A stretch of 64,000 nucleotides of DNA from Alphaproteobacteria bacterium HGW-Alphaproteobacteria-18. Its GTDB lineage: Bacteria; Pseudomonadota; Alphaproteobacteria; Caulobacterales; Hyphomonadaceae. The notes below the pieces were generated by a model that worked only from the letters and a program-made list of their open reading frames with translations, did no database searches and was not told where the DNA came from. A program made the position numbers and the translations under genes. Location of the stretch: the NCBI GenBank assembly GCA_002841155.1, contig PHEH01000008.1, positions 95,074 through 159,073 on the forward strand, in the 5' to 3' direction. Shown in pieces: positions 41,743 to 51,592 of this stretch. Position 1 is the stretch's first letter. Every line of letters begins with the position of its first letter.

Positions 41743-42633
41743 ATGAAATCCATGAAGGGCATCATTCTGGCTGGCGGAAAAGGCACGCGCCTCTACCCGA
41801 TTACGCGTGGTGCATCCAAACAGCTGCTCCCCATCTATGACAAGCCGATGATCTTCCATCCAATCACGACGCTGATGCTCGCCGGAATAAGGGATATCCT
41901 GGTGATCGCGATGCCTGACTCCTTGTCATCTTATCAGCGGCTGCTCGGAACGGGCGAGGATTGGGGCATGAGTTTTACCTATGCGCCTCAACCCGAACCA
42001 CGCGGTCTTGCTGATGCTTTTATCATAGGCGCAGGCTTTGTCGGTGGTCACTGTAGTGCTTTGGCGCTTGGAGATAACATGTTCTATGGCGCCGGCCTTG
42101 GCGGCGAACTGGAAAGCTTTGGAAAGCTTGAAACCGGCGCCACGATTCTGGCTTGCCAAGTTACCAATCCGTCTGAATTCGGAGTCGTTGAAATGGCGCC
42201 CGACGGAACAGCCCTCTCGATTGAGGAAAAACCGACGCGCCCCAGAAGCAACTGGGCAGTAACGGGCCTCTATTTCTACGATCAGGACGTCGTGGACATT
42301 GCCCGGGAAGTGCAGTCCTCAGCGCGCGGAGAACTTGAAATCACATCGGTCAATGAGGCTTACCTGAAGCGCGGTAATCTCAAGGTTCACCGCCTCGCCC
42401 GCGGCACTGCTTGGCTTGATGCGGGGACGTTCGATGGCCTGATCCAGGCTTCCCAGTTCGTGCAGACCGTAGAAAAACGTCAGGGCATGAAAATCGCCTG
42501 CCCGGAAGAAGTGGCCTGGCGCAAACACTTCATTAACGATGCGCAACTTGATAAACTCGCCTCGGAATACAAGAACGAGTACGGGCAATACCTTCACAGC
42601 CTCCTGAACATGCCTTTCTGGGAGCAGACCTGA
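41743..42633 (+). CDS. rmlA: Glucose-1-phosphate thymidylyltransferase
   Basis: Makes dTDP-glucose from dTTP and glucose 1-phosphate, first step to dTDP-rhamnose. In the 296-residue product, [16 protein letters not shown] is the nucleotide-binding signature with the catalytic Arg, [15 protein letters not shown] and ALGDNMFYG carry substrate and metal contacts, and [19 protein letters not shown] and [14 protein letters not shown] complete the RmlA pattern. A second ATG three codons in is equally possible. It is separated from rmlB by 158 bases without a recognised gene. Confidence 0.95.
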   Translation: MKSMKGIILAGGKGTRLYPITRGASKQLLPIYDKPMIFHPITTLMLAGIRDILVIAMPDSLSSYQRLLGTGEDWGMSFTYAPQPEPRGLADAFIIGAGFVGGHCSALALGDNMFYGAGLGGELESFGKLETGATILACQVTNPSEFGVVEMAPDGTALSIEEKPTRPRSNWAVTGLYFYDQDVVDIAREVQSSARGELEITSVNEAYLKRGNLKVHRLARGTAWLDAGTFDGLIQASQFVQTVEKRQGMKIACPEEVAWRKHFINDAQLDKLASEYKNEYGQYLHSLLNMPFWEQT

Positions 42634-42778
42634 GGCGAGCAGGCCCGCCAGCCCCCTATGCCCCCGCTATCCCCAGATAACTTAAGGCCACACCTTGGGT
42701 TGTCGCCCGCAGCGGCGAAACCTTGCGCCAGACCGCGCGCCATGTTACCGGCTCCAAAACATATAAAGGATCGTTGAT

Positions 42779-44188
42779 ATGAGCGCCCAGGCTGCCCCCC
42801 AGGACTTTTTCGTGAAGGACATCTCACTGGCCGAGTTCGGCCGGAAAGAGATCGCAATTGCCGAAACCGAAATGCCGGGCCTGATGGCCGCGCGGGAAGA
42901 GTTCGGCCCGACCCAGCCGCTGAAGGGCGCGCGCATCTGCGGCTCCCTGCACATGACAATCCAGACCGCCGTGCTGATCCAGACCCTGGAAGCCCTCGGC
43001 GCCCAGGTGCGCTGGGTTTCGTGCAACATCTACTCGACGCAGGACCACGCCGCCGCCGCCATCGCGGACGCTGGCACCGCCGTCTTCGCCTACAAAGGCG
43101 AGACACTGGAAGAATATTGGGACTATACCGACCGCATGTTCCAATGGCCCGATGGCGAAGGCCCCAACCTCATCCTCGATGATGGTGGCGACGCGACGAT
43201 GTACCTGATCCTGGGCGAGAAGGCGGAAACCGATCCGTCCTTCCTTGAAAAGCCGACCTCCGAAGAAGAAAAATACTTCTTCGCCCAGATCAAGAAACGC
43301 CTGGCGGCCTCGCCCGGCTGGTTCAAGAAAACCAAGGCAGGCGTCCGCGGCGTTTCGGAAGAGACCACCACAGGCGTCAACCGCCTCTACCAGTTGGAGA
43401 AGCGCGGCGAGCTGCCCTTCCCGGCGATCAACGTCAACGACTCCGTCACCAAGTCGAAGTTCGACAACAAATATGGCTGTAAGGAATCGCTGGTCGACGC
43501 GATCCGCCGCGGCACCGATGTGATGATGGCCGGCAAGAAGGCGTTCGTCGCCGGTTATGGCGATGTCGGCAAAGGATCGGCCGCCTCTCTTGCAGGCTCT
43601 GGCGCCCGCGTCGGCGTCTCCGAAGTCGATCCGATCTGCGCCCTGCAAGCCGCCATGGACGGGTTTGAAGTCCTGACGATGGACGAAGCTGCGCCGAAGT
43701 TTGACATCTTCGTCACCGCGACCGGCAACAAGGACATCCTGACCGTCGATCATATGCGCGCGATGAAAGACATGGCGATCGTCTGCAATATCGGCCACTT
43801 CGACAACGAAATTCAGGTCGAAGGCCTGCGTAATTTCCAGTGGACCAACATCAAGCCACAGGTCGACATGATCACCTTCCCGGATGGCAAGCGCATCATC
43901 CTTCTTTCCGAAGGCCGCCTTGTGAACCTTGGCAACGCCACCGGCCACCCTTCCTTCGTGATGTCGGCCTCGTTCACCAACCAGACGCTCGCCCAGATCG
44001 AACTGCATGTGCGCGGGCATGAGTATGAGAACAAGGTTTACACCCTGCCCAAACATCTCGACGAGAAAGTGGCCCGCCTCCACCTCGACAAGCTCGGCGT
44101 CCAGCTGACCCAGCTTTCGAATGAGCAGGCAGCCTATATCGGCGTGGAATCAACTGGCCCGTTCAAGCCGGAACACTACCGCTACTGA
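42779..44188 (+). CDS. ahcY: Adenosylhomocysteinase (S-adenosylhomocysteine hydrolase)
   Basis: NAD-dependent hydrolase splitting SAH to adenosine and homocysteine, removing the inhibitory product of methyltransferases. The 469-residue length and the insert typical of bacterial AhcY are present. [13 protein letters not shown] and [17 protein letters not shown] form the substrate domain, [17 protein letters not shown] holds the catalytic Lys/Asp/Asn, [16 protein letters not shown] is the NAD loop, and the C-terminus is FKPEHYRY. It leads an ahcY-purU-metK group. The 145-base leader contains a hairpin but no riboswitch that could be recognised. Confidence 0.96.
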   Translation: MSAQAAPQDFFVKDISLAEFGRKEIAIAETEMPGLMAAREEFGPTQPLKGARICGSLHMTIQTAVLIQTLEALGAQVRWVSCNIYSTQDHAAAAIADAGTAVFAYKGETLEEYWDYTDRMFQWPDGEGPNLILDDGGDATMYLILGEKAETDPSFLEKPTSEEEKYFFAQIKKRLAASPGWFKKTKAGVRGVSEETTTGVNRLYQLEKRGELPFPAINVNDSVTKSKFDNKYGCKESLVDAIRRGTDVMMAGKKAFVAGYGDVGKGSAASLAGSGARVGVSEVDPICALQAAMDGFEVLTMDEAAPKFDIFVTATGNKDILTVDHMRAMKDMAIVCNIGHFDNEIQVEGLRNFQWTNIKPQVDMITFPDGKRIILLSEGRLVNLGNATGHPSFVMSASFTNQTLAQIELHVRGHEYENKVYTLPKHLDEKVARLHLDKLGVQLTQLSNEQAAYIGVESTGPFKPEHYRY

Positions 44189-44210
44189 TCCGGCGCCTAC
44201 GGGGACACGC

Positions 44211-45068
44211 GTGTCGCAGACTTTTATCCTTACCCTGAGCTGCGGCGACCGGGTTGGCCTTGTGGCCAGCCTGGCCCGCCTCATGGAAGAGCATGGCTGC
44301 TTCATCGTCACCTCGCGCACCTTCGGTGATCCGCTAACGAACCGTTTCTTTGCTCGGCTGGTGTTCAGCCCGCCGGGCAATGGCGGCTCGCTCGACGCCG
44401 TCAAAGCCGCCATGGCGCCGCTGGCCGACGAGATCGGGGCAGACTGGCAGATCCGCTCGTCGGATGAGAAGCTGCGCACCCTGCTCATGGTGTCGAAATC
44501 AGACCACTGCGCCAATACGCTGCTCTATGCGGCCCGGCGCAATGAACTGCCCATCGAGATCACGGGCATCGTCTCCAACCATGACACGCTGAAACCGGCC
44601 TTTGCGCATTGGGGCCTGCCCTGGTTCCATGTGCCGGTGACCGCCGCCACAAAGGCCGGCGCAGAAGCCCGTCTCTACAGCATCATCGAAGAGACACGCT
44701 CCGAGCTGACCGTCCTTGCACGGTATATGCAGGTTCTGAGCGCAGACGCCTGCCGCCGCCTTGAAGGGCGCGTCATCAATATCCACCACTCCTTCCTCCC
44801 GGGATTCAAGGGCGCCCAGCCCTATCACCAGGCACACGCACGCGGCGTCAAGGTGATCGGCGCAACCGCCCATTATGTAACGGCAGACCTCGATGAAGGC
44901 CCGATCATCACCCAGGCCACCGAAACCATCGACCATACCTTCACCCCGGAAGACATGGTCGAAACCGGCCGCCATATCGAAGGCATCGCCCTGCTGCGCG
45001 CTGTGAAGGCGCATGCCGAACACCGCATTTTTCTCAATTCCGGCCGCACAGTCGTGTTCGCCCGGTAA
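44211..45068 (+). CDS. purU: Formyltetrahydrofolate deformylase
   Basis: Hydrolyses 10-formyl-THF to THF and formate, 285 residues. The N-terminal ACT domain ([25 protein letters not shown]) is the usual methionine/glycine-sensing part. The C-terminal formyltransferase-like domain carries [43 protein letters not shown] with the catalytic Asn/His/Asp environment. The GTG start at 44211, 22 bases after ahcY, gives the normal family length; an in-frame ATG inside ahcY would add a non-homologous leader. Its placement between ahcY and metK links one-carbon flux to the SAM cycle. Confidence 0.93.
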   Translation: MSQTFILTLSCGDRVGLVASLARLMEEHGCFIVTSRTFGDPLTNRFFARLVFSPPGNGGSLDAVKAAMAPLADEIGADWQIRSSDEKLRTLLMVSKSDHCANTLLYAARRNELPIEITGIVSNHDTLKPAFAHWGLPWFHVPVTAATKAGAEARLYSIIEETRSELTVLARYMQVLSADACRRLEGRVINIHHSFLPGFKGAQPYHQAHARGVKVIGATAHYVTADLDEGPIITQATETIDHTFTPEDMVETGRHIEGIALLRAVKAHAEHRIFLNSGRTVVFAR

Positions 45069-45091
45069 GCCATTTCCAAGAGGAGCCAAGA

Positions 45092-46273
45092 ATGCCCCTG
45101 AAGTCCCATGAGTTCACCAGCGAAAGCGTCGCCGAGGGCCATCCCGACAAGGTTTCGGACCAGATTTCCGACGCCATCGTGGACCTGTTCCTGAGCAAGG
45201 ACCCGACCTCGAAAGTCGCCGTCGAAACGCTCTGCACCACCAACCGCGTGGTTCTGGCCGGCGAGGTGCGCACCAATAATGGCGCCGTCGTCACGCATGA
45301 GGAAATGAACGCAGCTGCCCGCGCGGTCGTCAAGAAAATCGGCTATGAGCAGGACGGCTTCCACTGGCAGAACATGTCTGTGGAAAACCACGTTCACGGA
45401 CAATCCTCTGAGATCGCCCAGGGCGTTGAAGAAGGCCAGGGTCTCTTCAAGGAAGAAGGCGCCGGCGACCAGGGCATCATGTTCGGCTATGCGACCGATG
45501 AGACCCCAGAGCTGATGCCGGCAACACTCGTCTATTCTCACCAGATCCTACAGAAACTCGCTGAGCTTCGCCATTCCGGCAAGAACCCGCAGCTGGAGCC
45601 TGACGCCAAGAGCCAGGTGACGCTGCAATATCAGGGCTCGCGCCCGGTCGGCGTCAATGCGGTCGTCGTCTCTCACCAGCACAAGGCCGGCGTCAGCCAG
45701 GAAGAGCTGCGCGAGATCATCCGCCCGGTCGTCAAGTCGGTTCTTCCCGAGGGCTGGTTCCCGCCGGAAGAGAAATTCTACATCAACCCCACCGGCAGCT
45801 TCGTGATCGGTGGCCCTGATGGCGATTGCGGCCTCACCGGCCGCAAGATCATCGTGGATACCTATGGCGGCGCTGCCCCGCATGGCGGCGGCGCGTTCTC
45901 CGGAAAAGATCCGTCCAAGGTGGATCGTTCGGCGGCCTACGCCACGCGGTATCTTGCCAAGAACATCGTGGCCGCCGGCCTTGCCACACGCTGCACCATC
46001 CAGGTGTCGTATGCGATCGGCGTGGCCCAGCCACTCTCGATCTATGTCGACACCCACGGCACCGGCACCGCCGATGAGGCCCGCATCGCCAAGGCCGTGC
46101 GCGAACTTTTCGACCTCTCGCCAAAAGGCATCCGCACGCAGCTGAAGCTTGCAAACCCGATCTACGGGCCAACAGCCGCCTACGGACATTTCGGCCGCAT
46201 CCCGGGCGCCGACGGCACCTTCACCTGGGAAAAGACCGACCTCGCAGACGAGCTGAAACGCCTCGTGAACTGA
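45092..46273 (+). CDS. metK: S-adenosylmethionine synthetase
   Basis: Forms SAM from methionine and ATP. The 393-residue product has the family motifs [21 protein letters not shown] (ATP and metal site), [15 protein letters not shown], the phosphate-binding [19 protein letters not shown] and a C-terminal GHFGR. It ends the ahcY-purU-metK group and is closed by a strong terminator. The group would supply SAM and clear SAH for the methyltransferases of the nearby glycan genes as well as for general metabolism. Confidence 0.97.
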   Translation: MPLKSHEFTSESVAEGHPDKVSDQISDAIVDLFLSKDPTSKVAVETLCTTNRVVLAGEVRTNNGAVVTHEEMNAAARAVVKKIGYEQDGFHWQNMSVENHVHGQSSEIAQGVEEGQGLFKEEGAGDQGIMFGYATDETPELMPATLVYSHQILQKLAELRHSGKNPQLEPDAKSQVTLQYQGSRPVGVNAVVVSHQHKAGVSQEELREIIRPVVKSVLPEGWFPPEEKFYINPTGSFVIGGPDGDCGLTGRKIIVDTYGGAAPHGGGAFSGKDPSKVDRSAAYATRYLAKNIVAAGLATRCTIQVSYAIGVAQPLSIYVDTHGTGTADEARIAKAVRELFDLSPKGIRTQLKLANPIYGPTAAYGHFGRIPGADGTFTWEKTDLADELKRLVN

Positions 46274-46301
46274 CGCGCAGGCGTTTACACATGACAAAAA
46301 G

Positions 46302-46338
46302 AAGGCCGCTTCCCGAGGGAGGCGGCCTTTTTGTTTTT
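46302..46338 (+). terminator. Rho-independent terminator after metK
   Basis: AAGGCCGC (46302-46309) pairs with GCGGCCTT (46322-46329), with further pairing of CCC/GGG inside, followed by TTTGTTTTT. It ends 15 bases before the convergent aminotransferase gene stop. Confidence 0.9.
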
Positions 46339-46353
46339 CAATGCCCGTCTGGT

Positions 46354-47508
46354 CTAGCCATTGAAGCCGAGAACCGTTGCGATCACCCGGTCCTGATCCT
46401 CCGCCGGCAGATAGGGGTGCATCGGCAGGGCCAGCACATGACGGCTCGCCGTCTCGGTGACCGGCAGCGCGCCTTCGGGCGGGGCAAACCGCGTGGCAAA
46501 GTCCTGCTGGTGGATGGGCACGGGATAGTAGACCATGCTCGGGATACCATTGGCGCTCAGATGGGCCTGCAGGCCGTCGCGATTTTCATGCTCGATCACA
46601 TACTGCGCCCAGACGCTCTGCCCGCCCCCAATGACGCTCGGGACACGGCGCACATTCCCCCGCAGCGCATCGGAATAACGCCGAGCAACCGCTTCGCGCT
46701 TTTCGATCTCATCGGCAAAAATCTTCAGCTTCTCCAGAAGGATTGCCGCCTGGATCGTATCGAGGCGCGAGTTCATGCCCACCCGCAGCGACAGGTATTT
46801 GGGATCATGATGAAAGTTGCGCTGGGCAGCGTCGGTAGGCGTCACCTTGCCATAGACGCGCAGCGATTCGATGAGTTCGGCCAGCTGGCTGTCATTGGTG
46901 ATGATCGCCCCGCCATCGCCATAACAGCCGAGCGGTTTGGCCGGGAAAAAGCTGGTGGTGGCAATATCGGCCCAGTCGGAAGGATGTTTCCCATTCAGTG
47001 TACAGCCATACCCCTGGGCGGTGTCAGCGATCAGCTTCAAGCCTTCGCGCGCGCAGATCGCCTGGATGGCGGGATAATCTGCCGGCTGACCAAAGAGATC
47101 GACCGCGATCACCACTTTCGGCGTGAGTTTGCCCTCGGCCTTCACCCGGGCAATCTCCGCCTCCAGGCTCGCCGGGTCCATATTGTAGGTCTCAGCCAGG
47201 ATATCGACAAAGACCGGCGTTGCGCCCAGCCAGGGCACGACCTGCGCGGTCGCCACGAATGTGAAGCTCGGGCAGAACACCGCGTCACCCGGCTTGATCC
47301 CCCAGGCCATCAGCGCCAGCGCCAGCGCGTCGGTTCCGTTGGCGCAGGAGACGGCATGCTTTGCCCCGCACCAGGCGGCCAGCTGCTTCTCCAACTCGAC
47401 CACTTCCGGGCCGAGCACATACCGGCCACTCTCGATGACCTGCTGCACGGCCGTATTGATCTGTGTCTCGATGCGGCGGCGCTGGGCCTGAAGGTCGATG
47501 AACTGCAT
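46354..47508 (-). CDS. DegT/DnrJ/EryC1/StrS sugar aminotransferase
   Basis: PLP-dependent aminotransferase placing an amino group on a nucleotide-linked keto-sugar, 384 residues. FIDLQAQRRRIETQI and SGRYVLGPEVVELEKQLA form the N-terminus, SCANGTDALALALMAW binds PLP phosphate, ADTAQGYG contains the PLP-ring contact, and SFFPAKPLGCYGDGGA carries the Schiff-base Lys191. The sequence style is that of WbpE/WlbC-type enzymes acting on UDP-linked 3-keto sugars, but the substrate is not determinable. ATG at 47508 has AGGAT upstream. It is the last gene of a glmS-rmlD-nucleotidyltransferase-aminotransferase run. Confidence 0.88.
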   Translation of the reverse strand: MQFIDLQAQRRRIETQINTAVQQVIESGRYVLGPEVVELEKQLAAWCGAKHAVSCANGTDALALALMAWGIKPGDAVFCPSFTFVATAQVVPWLGATPVFVDILAETYNMDPASLEAEIARVKAEGKLTPKVVIAVDLFGQPADYPAIQAICAREGLKLIADTAQGYGCTLNGKHPSDWADIATTSFFPAKPLGCYGDGGAIITNDSQLAELIESLRVYGKVTPTDAAQRNFHHDPKYLSLRVGMNSRLDTIQAAILLEKLKIFADEIEKREAVARRYSDALRGNVRRVPSVIGGGQSVWAQYVIEHENRDGLQAHLSANGIPSMVYYPVPIHQQDFATRFAPPEGALPVTETASRHVLALPMHPYLPAEDQDRVIATVLGFNG

Positions 47509-47604
47509 GGGGTCTGGTATCCTGATCCTGAGCCTTGGTTGGCCATGCCCGCTGTTTGGCGCGCCTCGCGCCCGCTTTCCAGTCACACTTGGTTTCAGCC
47601 TGTG

Positions 47605-48525
47605 TCAGGAAAACTCTACGCGTTCCTGAGAGAAATAGAACAGCGACCGGGTTTCATCATCAATTGTCGAGGCATCGACATGCAGCAGCTTGCGCATCGC
47701 ATTCTTGCGATCCTTGAGGGCATGTTCGAAGTCTCCCTCGATCAGCTTGTCCACGGCGAGCCGGGTCATGGCATCGCGGACCTCCATATACATCGTCAGG
47801 GATCCGCCCAGAAACATGGACTCATAGGCAATCTTGCTGGCGATCTTGTCATGGATATTGGCGTAACCGAACTGGCGCTCCATCACAGACTGGCGCTTGG
47901 TGATGAAGTCGATTTCCTGCCGATAGTCGGGATGGCGTAGATAAATGGATTTCAGCCGCACCATTTCCGAATCAATGGTCTCCTTCACCTCCTCAGGTAG
48001 CGCGTCGGAGAGGATAATGACGATATCGACATCCGATCCCTTCACCATCTCGCCGGAGGCGGCATGCTCGCGGGGTTCGTTATGGGCAAGAAAGTAGGCA
48101 AGATCGCCAGCGATGAACGCGCAGAGCTGACTGCGGGTCTCTCGGGTGAGTTTCAGGAAAACAGCCTTCATTGCGCTCTGGGCCAGCGCTATTTTCTCCC
48201 GGCTGATTTCCCGGTGCATATTTGAAAGAGACCCCTGCCGCTCGATCATCTGCTCACGCTGGTCTGGCAGACCAAAGAGGGTGAAGGAAAGAAAGTCCCG
48301 CAAGATGGAGGGGCTCAGCCGCACCTGATCCTCGCGGGTGATGTCATAGCGCAGATAATAGCTCGCAAAGTGGGAAATCAGGAACGATTGGCTCCGAAAG
48401 CAGGCTTGCCACAGCGCCAGCACAGGCACATCCGGCATGGCAAAGGCGAGTTCTTTGCCGAGTTGAGGCCCCTTCCCCGACAAGGTCTGAAGGATACGCG
48501 CCTCGATATCGCTGATAGACGTCAT
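47605..48525 (-). CDS. Nucleotidyltransferase-fold protein of unknown target
   Basis: A 306-residue protein not recognised beyond its catalytic core. AGDLAYFLAHNEPREHAASGEMVKGSDVDIVIIL shows the DNA-polymerase-beta-type nucleotidyltransferase pattern, with GSDVD at 163-167 and a third acidic residue likely in the YRQEIDFITKR segment further on. The first 150 residues are helical (LALWQACFRSQSFLISHFASYYLRY) and of unknown role, as is the C-terminal helical part. ATG at 48525 has GAGGCGAG upstream. Flanked by rmlD and a sugar aminotransferase, it may act in glycan metabolism, but such folds also occur in toxins and tRNA or protein modification enzymes. Confidence 0.6.
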   Translation of the reverse strand: MTSISDIEARILQTLSGKGPQLGKELAFAMPDVPVLALWQACFRSQSFLISHFASYYLRYDITREDQVRLSPSILRDFLSFTLFGLPDQREQMIERQGSLSNMHREISREKIALAQSAMKAVFLKLTRETRSQLCAFIAGDLAYFLAHNEPREHAASGEMVKGSDVDIVIILSDALPEEVKETIDSEMVRLKSIYLRHPDYRQEIDFITKRQSVMERQFGYANIHDKIASKIAYESMFLGGSLTMYMEVRDAMTRLAVDKLIEGDFEHALKDRKNAMRKLLHVDASTIDDETRSLFYFSQERVEFS

Positions 48526-48562
48526 TTGCTCGCCTCGTTTTCCGAATATGTCTGCGCCGGGT

Positions 48563-49450
48563 TCAGTGGCTTTCTGCCACAATAATCCTGACAGAGTTCT
48601 GAAGACCAGTTCGCCAGTCTGGCAAGGTCAGCCCGAAAACATCTTCGGCTTTTCCCGAGTCCAGGCGCGCATTCAGCGGGCGCTCAGCGGGCGTCGGGTA
48701 ATCGCTGGTCAGAACAGGCTTCACCCGCGCAGAAGGGCCGCCAATGGTCCTGCTCTCAGAAAAAATGGCCTGCGCCATGCTGGCCCGGTCCATCTCCTCG
48801 CGCCCGGCAAGATGATACATGCCCCAGCTGTCAAAGCCGGGCTTTAGCACCTGGTCTGCAATCTGGAGCAATGCGGCGGCAAGGTCCGGACAGTATGTCG
48901 GATATCCGATCTGATCACAGACGACCGAAATCTCATCTCGCTGGCCTGCGAGCTTCAGCATTGTACGGACGAAATTGTCCGCATACTCGGAGAAAACCCA
49001 GGAGACACGTACAATAACATGCTTCCGGCAAAAGGCCGCAACGGCCTCTTCGCCAGCCCGCTTTGACCGGCCGTAAACGTTGAGAGGCGCGGTGGCGTCG
49101 TCAGCAACATAAGGCCCCGGTTTTCGCCCATCGAAAACACAATCGGTCGAGATATGTATCAGTGGAATATTTGCAGAGGCACACAGCCTGGCAAGCGTCG
49201 CAGGGCCATCCCGGTTCAGGGCGAAAGCTTCCTCGTTCTGGGTCTCTGCCGGATCAACCTTTGTAAATCCACCTGCATTCAGGATAATACGCGGCCTGAG
49301 CCGCGCAACCAGATCGGCCAGCTTGCCCGGATCTGCCAGATCGCCTTCCGGGCGCCCGGCACACATTACGTCATCCCTGCCTGCCGCGTTCAGCGATTGG
49401 GCAAGCTGACCATTGCGGCCAATGACAAGAACGGGACCAGCCTCAAGCAT
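48563..49450 (-). CDS. rmlD: dTDP-4-dehydrorhamnose reductase
   Basis: Final NADPH-dependent step to dTDP-L-rhamnose, 295 residues. VLVIGRNGQLAQSLNAAG is the nucleotide loop, NAGGFTKVDPAETQNEEAFALN is the RmlD hallmark (usually NAAAYTxVDxAE), HISTDCVFDGRK carries the catalytic Thr-Asp region, and PLNVYGRSKRAGEEAV the Tyr/Lys pair. It completes the rmlCBA set found on the other strand 6-9 kb away, so the four rml genes are split into two units. It follows glmS after 47 bases. Confidence 0.92.
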   Translation of the reverse strand: MLEAGPVLVIGRNGQLAQSLNAAGRDDVMCAGRPEGDLADPGKLADLVARLRPRIILNAGGFTKVDPAETQNEEAFALNRDGPATLARLCASANIPLIHISTDCVFDGRKPGPYVADDATAPLNVYGRSKRAGEEAVAAFCRKHVIVRVSWVFSEYADNFVRTMLKLAGQRDEISVVCDQIGYPTYCPDLAAALLQIADQVLKPGFDSWGMYHLAGREEMDRASMAQAIFSESRTIGGPSARVKPVLTSDYPTPAERPLNARLDSGKAEDVFGLTLPDWRTGLQNSVRIIVAESH

Positions 49451-49497
49451 GACCGGGCTATACCATAGCTCCGCGCGGCATCAATGCAGCCTGCTCT

Positions 49498-51324
49498 CTA
49501 TTCTACGGTCACCGATTTTGCGAGATTGCGCGGCTGATCGACATCCGTTCCACGCGTCAGGGCGACATAATAAGCGAGCAGCTGCAACGGCACTGCGGCG
49601 AGGATCGGCAGGGAGATCTCGTCTCCTTCAGGCAGCTCGATCACATGGTCTGCCCGTTTGCCGGCCGCCTTGATGCCAGCGGCATCCGAAATCAGGATGA
49701 TCTCGGCGCCGCGCGCGCGTACTTCTTCGACATTCGAAATGGTCTTCTCGAAGAGCTCGTCCTTGGGCGCAACCACGATAACCGGCAGGCCCTTCTCGAT
49801 CAGGGCGATAGGGCCGTGCTTCAGTTCACCGGCAGCGTAGCCTTCAGCGTGAATGTAGGAAACTTCCTTGAGCTTCAGTGCGCCTTCCAGCGCGAGGGGA
49901 TAATACCGGCCGCGCCCCAGGAAGAGGATATCGCGTTTACCCGCAATATGTTTGGCGATCTCCTGTACATGGCCTGCGCATTCCAGCGCTTCGGTCACCT
50001 TGCGCGGCAAGGCCAGCAGGCTGCGGACATATTTCATTTCGTCGCCGGGAAGCAGATGACCGCGCGTCTTGGCAGCCGAAAGCGCAAGAATGGCGAGCAC
50101 GGACAATTGGGCGGTGAAAGCCTTGGTCGAAGCAACACCGATTTCCGGGCCGGCATGGGTCGGCACGATGGAGGCCGCTTCGCGGGCAATCGAGCTTTCC
50201 GGAACGTTCACAACGGCAATCGCAGGCGTGCGGTTCTCCCGGCAATAGCGCAGCGCGGCGAGGGTATCGGCCGTTTCGCCAGACTGGCTGACAAAGATCG
50301 AAAGGCCTTTCACCGGCAGGACCGGCCGGCGATAGCGGAACTCCGACGCAATATCGGGCTCAAAGGCGAGACGGGCGATCTGCTCGAACCAGTATTTCGC
50401 CGTGAAGGCGGCATAGAATGCTGTGCCACAGGCAATTGCAACCGCCCGGTCGGCGTCGGCAAACAGCGTCTCCGCCGCTTCGGGCACGCTGACGGTCTGG
50501 GTCGCCTGATTGATGTAGGGCATGATGGACCGCGCCAGCGACTCCGACTGCTCATGGATTTCCTTGAGCATGAAATGGTCATACTCGCCGCGCTCGATCA
50601 GCGCGTCATTGACCGCGGACGTCACACGTGCCCGGTTGACCCGCTCGCCACGCACATTACGGATGTCGAAGGAATCCTTGCGCAGGACAACCCAGTCGCC
50701 CTCCTCCAGATACGTTACGTCCCGCGTCAACGGAGCGAGCGCGATGGCATCCGAGCCGAGATACATCTCGTCTGCGCCATAGCCGAGCACCAGGGGCGAG
50801 CCCTTGCGGGCGCCGATGACCAGTTCCGGATCGTTCGAGAAGATGGCGGCGATGGCGAAGGCGCCCTGGAAATGCTTCAGCGCCTCTTCAAAGGCAGCAA
50901 CGGGATCTTTGCCCTCTTCCATATAGGCGTCAATCAGCTGGGCGATGACTTCGCTGTCGGTCTCGGACTCGAATGTGCGGCCGCGCGCCTCAAGGTCTTC
51001 GCGCAGCTCGCGATAGTTCTCGATGATGCCATTGTGCACGATGGCAACCGAGCCGGACATATGCGGGTGGGCGTTGGTCTCATTCGGGGCGCCGTGGGTG
51101 GCCCAGCGGGTGTGGGCAATGCCGGTCAGGCCTTTGAGAGGGCTCTCGATCAAGCGTTCCTGAAGGTTGACGATCTTGCCCTTGGCGCGGCGGCGCTCGA
51201 CGCCGCCTGCGGCAGCCACAGCAATACCGGCGCTGTCATAGCCGCGATATTCAAGCCGCTTGAGGCCATCGACCAGACGGCCAGCCACTTCTTCTCTGCC
51301 TGCAATCGCGACGATACCACACAT
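49498..51324 (-). CDS. glmS: Glutamine-fructose-6-phosphate aminotransferase (isomerizing)
   Basis: Produces glucosamine 6-phosphate for peptidoglycan, lipid A and amino-sugar glycans, 608 residues. After Met removal Cys2 is the glutaminase nucleophile (MCGIVAIAGREEVAGRL); LEYRGYDSAGIAV and HTRWATHGAPNETNAHPH follow. Two SIS isomerase domains come next, with IFVSQSGETADTLAALR and SYIHAEGYAAGELKHGPIAL, and the C-terminus is VDQPRNLAKSVTVE. The start at 51324 is fixed by the required Cys2; the frame is open for 11 further codons. It is divergent from cysD. Confidence 0.96.
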   Translation of the reverse strand: MCGIVAIAGREEVAGRLVDGLKRLEYRGYDSAGIAVAAAGGVERRRAKGKIVNLQERLIESPLKGLTGIAHTRWATHGAPNETNAHPHMSGSVAIVHNGIIENYRELREDLEARGRTFESETDSEVIAQLIDAYMEEGKDPVAAFEEALKHFQGAFAIAAIFSNDPELVIGARKGSPLVLGYGADEMYLGSDAIALAPLTRDVTYLEEGDWVVLRKDSFDIRNVRGERVNRARVTSAVNDALIERGEYDHFMLKEIHEQSESLARSIMPYINQATQTVSVPEAAETLFADADRAVAIACGTAFYAAFTAKYWFEQIARLAFEPDIASEFRYRRPVLPVKGLSIFVSQSGETADTLAALRYCRENRTPAIAVVNVPESSIAREAASIVPTHAGPEIGVASTKAFTAQLSVLAILALSAAKTRGHLLPGDEMKYVRSLLALPRKVTEALECAGHVQEIAKHIAGKRDILFLGRGRYYPLALEGALKLKEVSYIHAEGYAAGELKHGPIALIEKGLPVIVVAPKDELFEKTISNVEEVRARGAEIILISDAAGIKAAGKRADHVIELPEGDEISLPILAAVPLQLLAYYVALTRGTDVDQPRNLAKSVTVE

Positions 51325-51592
51325 AAATCCATGCTCCGGTTCTCTGGCCCCAGCCAAAAGTCTGCAAATGTCCTGCCAATGGCGTCATCGTTTCCATAAA
51401 CCCCGCGAGTCGGGCTGCACAATGACGATTTATGTGCATTTGTGACACCAACTGCGGCGGATTCAGGTCTGGCGTCCGGCCTGCTTTCGTTTAGCTTTAC
51501 TGAAGGGTGAATACGCAACCATCACGGAGCCTTTCTTCTGTCTGCAAGGCCCGCTACGGAACGCGCTCACATGCCAGAACAGGATCAGCCCC

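Noticed and set aside
42634-42778. Possible SAH or SAM riboswitch in the ahcY leader
   Set aside because: There is a hairpin (TCGCC-CGCAGC-GGCGA flanked by GGTT/AACC), but the conserved core of the SAH riboswitch (GAGCGCUGC...CCAGGCUC) and the SAM-II pseudoknot elements were not found.
42824-44083. Minus-strand open frame of 419 codons opposite ahcY
   Set aside because: Shadow of ahcY; no motif in the translation.
49645-51399. Long plus-strand open frame (584 codons) opposite glmS
   Set aside because: It is an antisense shadow of glmS, caused by GC-rich codon bias; the translation has no recognisable family and glmS is certain. The same applies to plus-strand frames opposite the acyl-CoA dehydrogenase (3332-4468), der (58693-59811) and the aminotransferase/nucleotidyltransferase (46291-47940).
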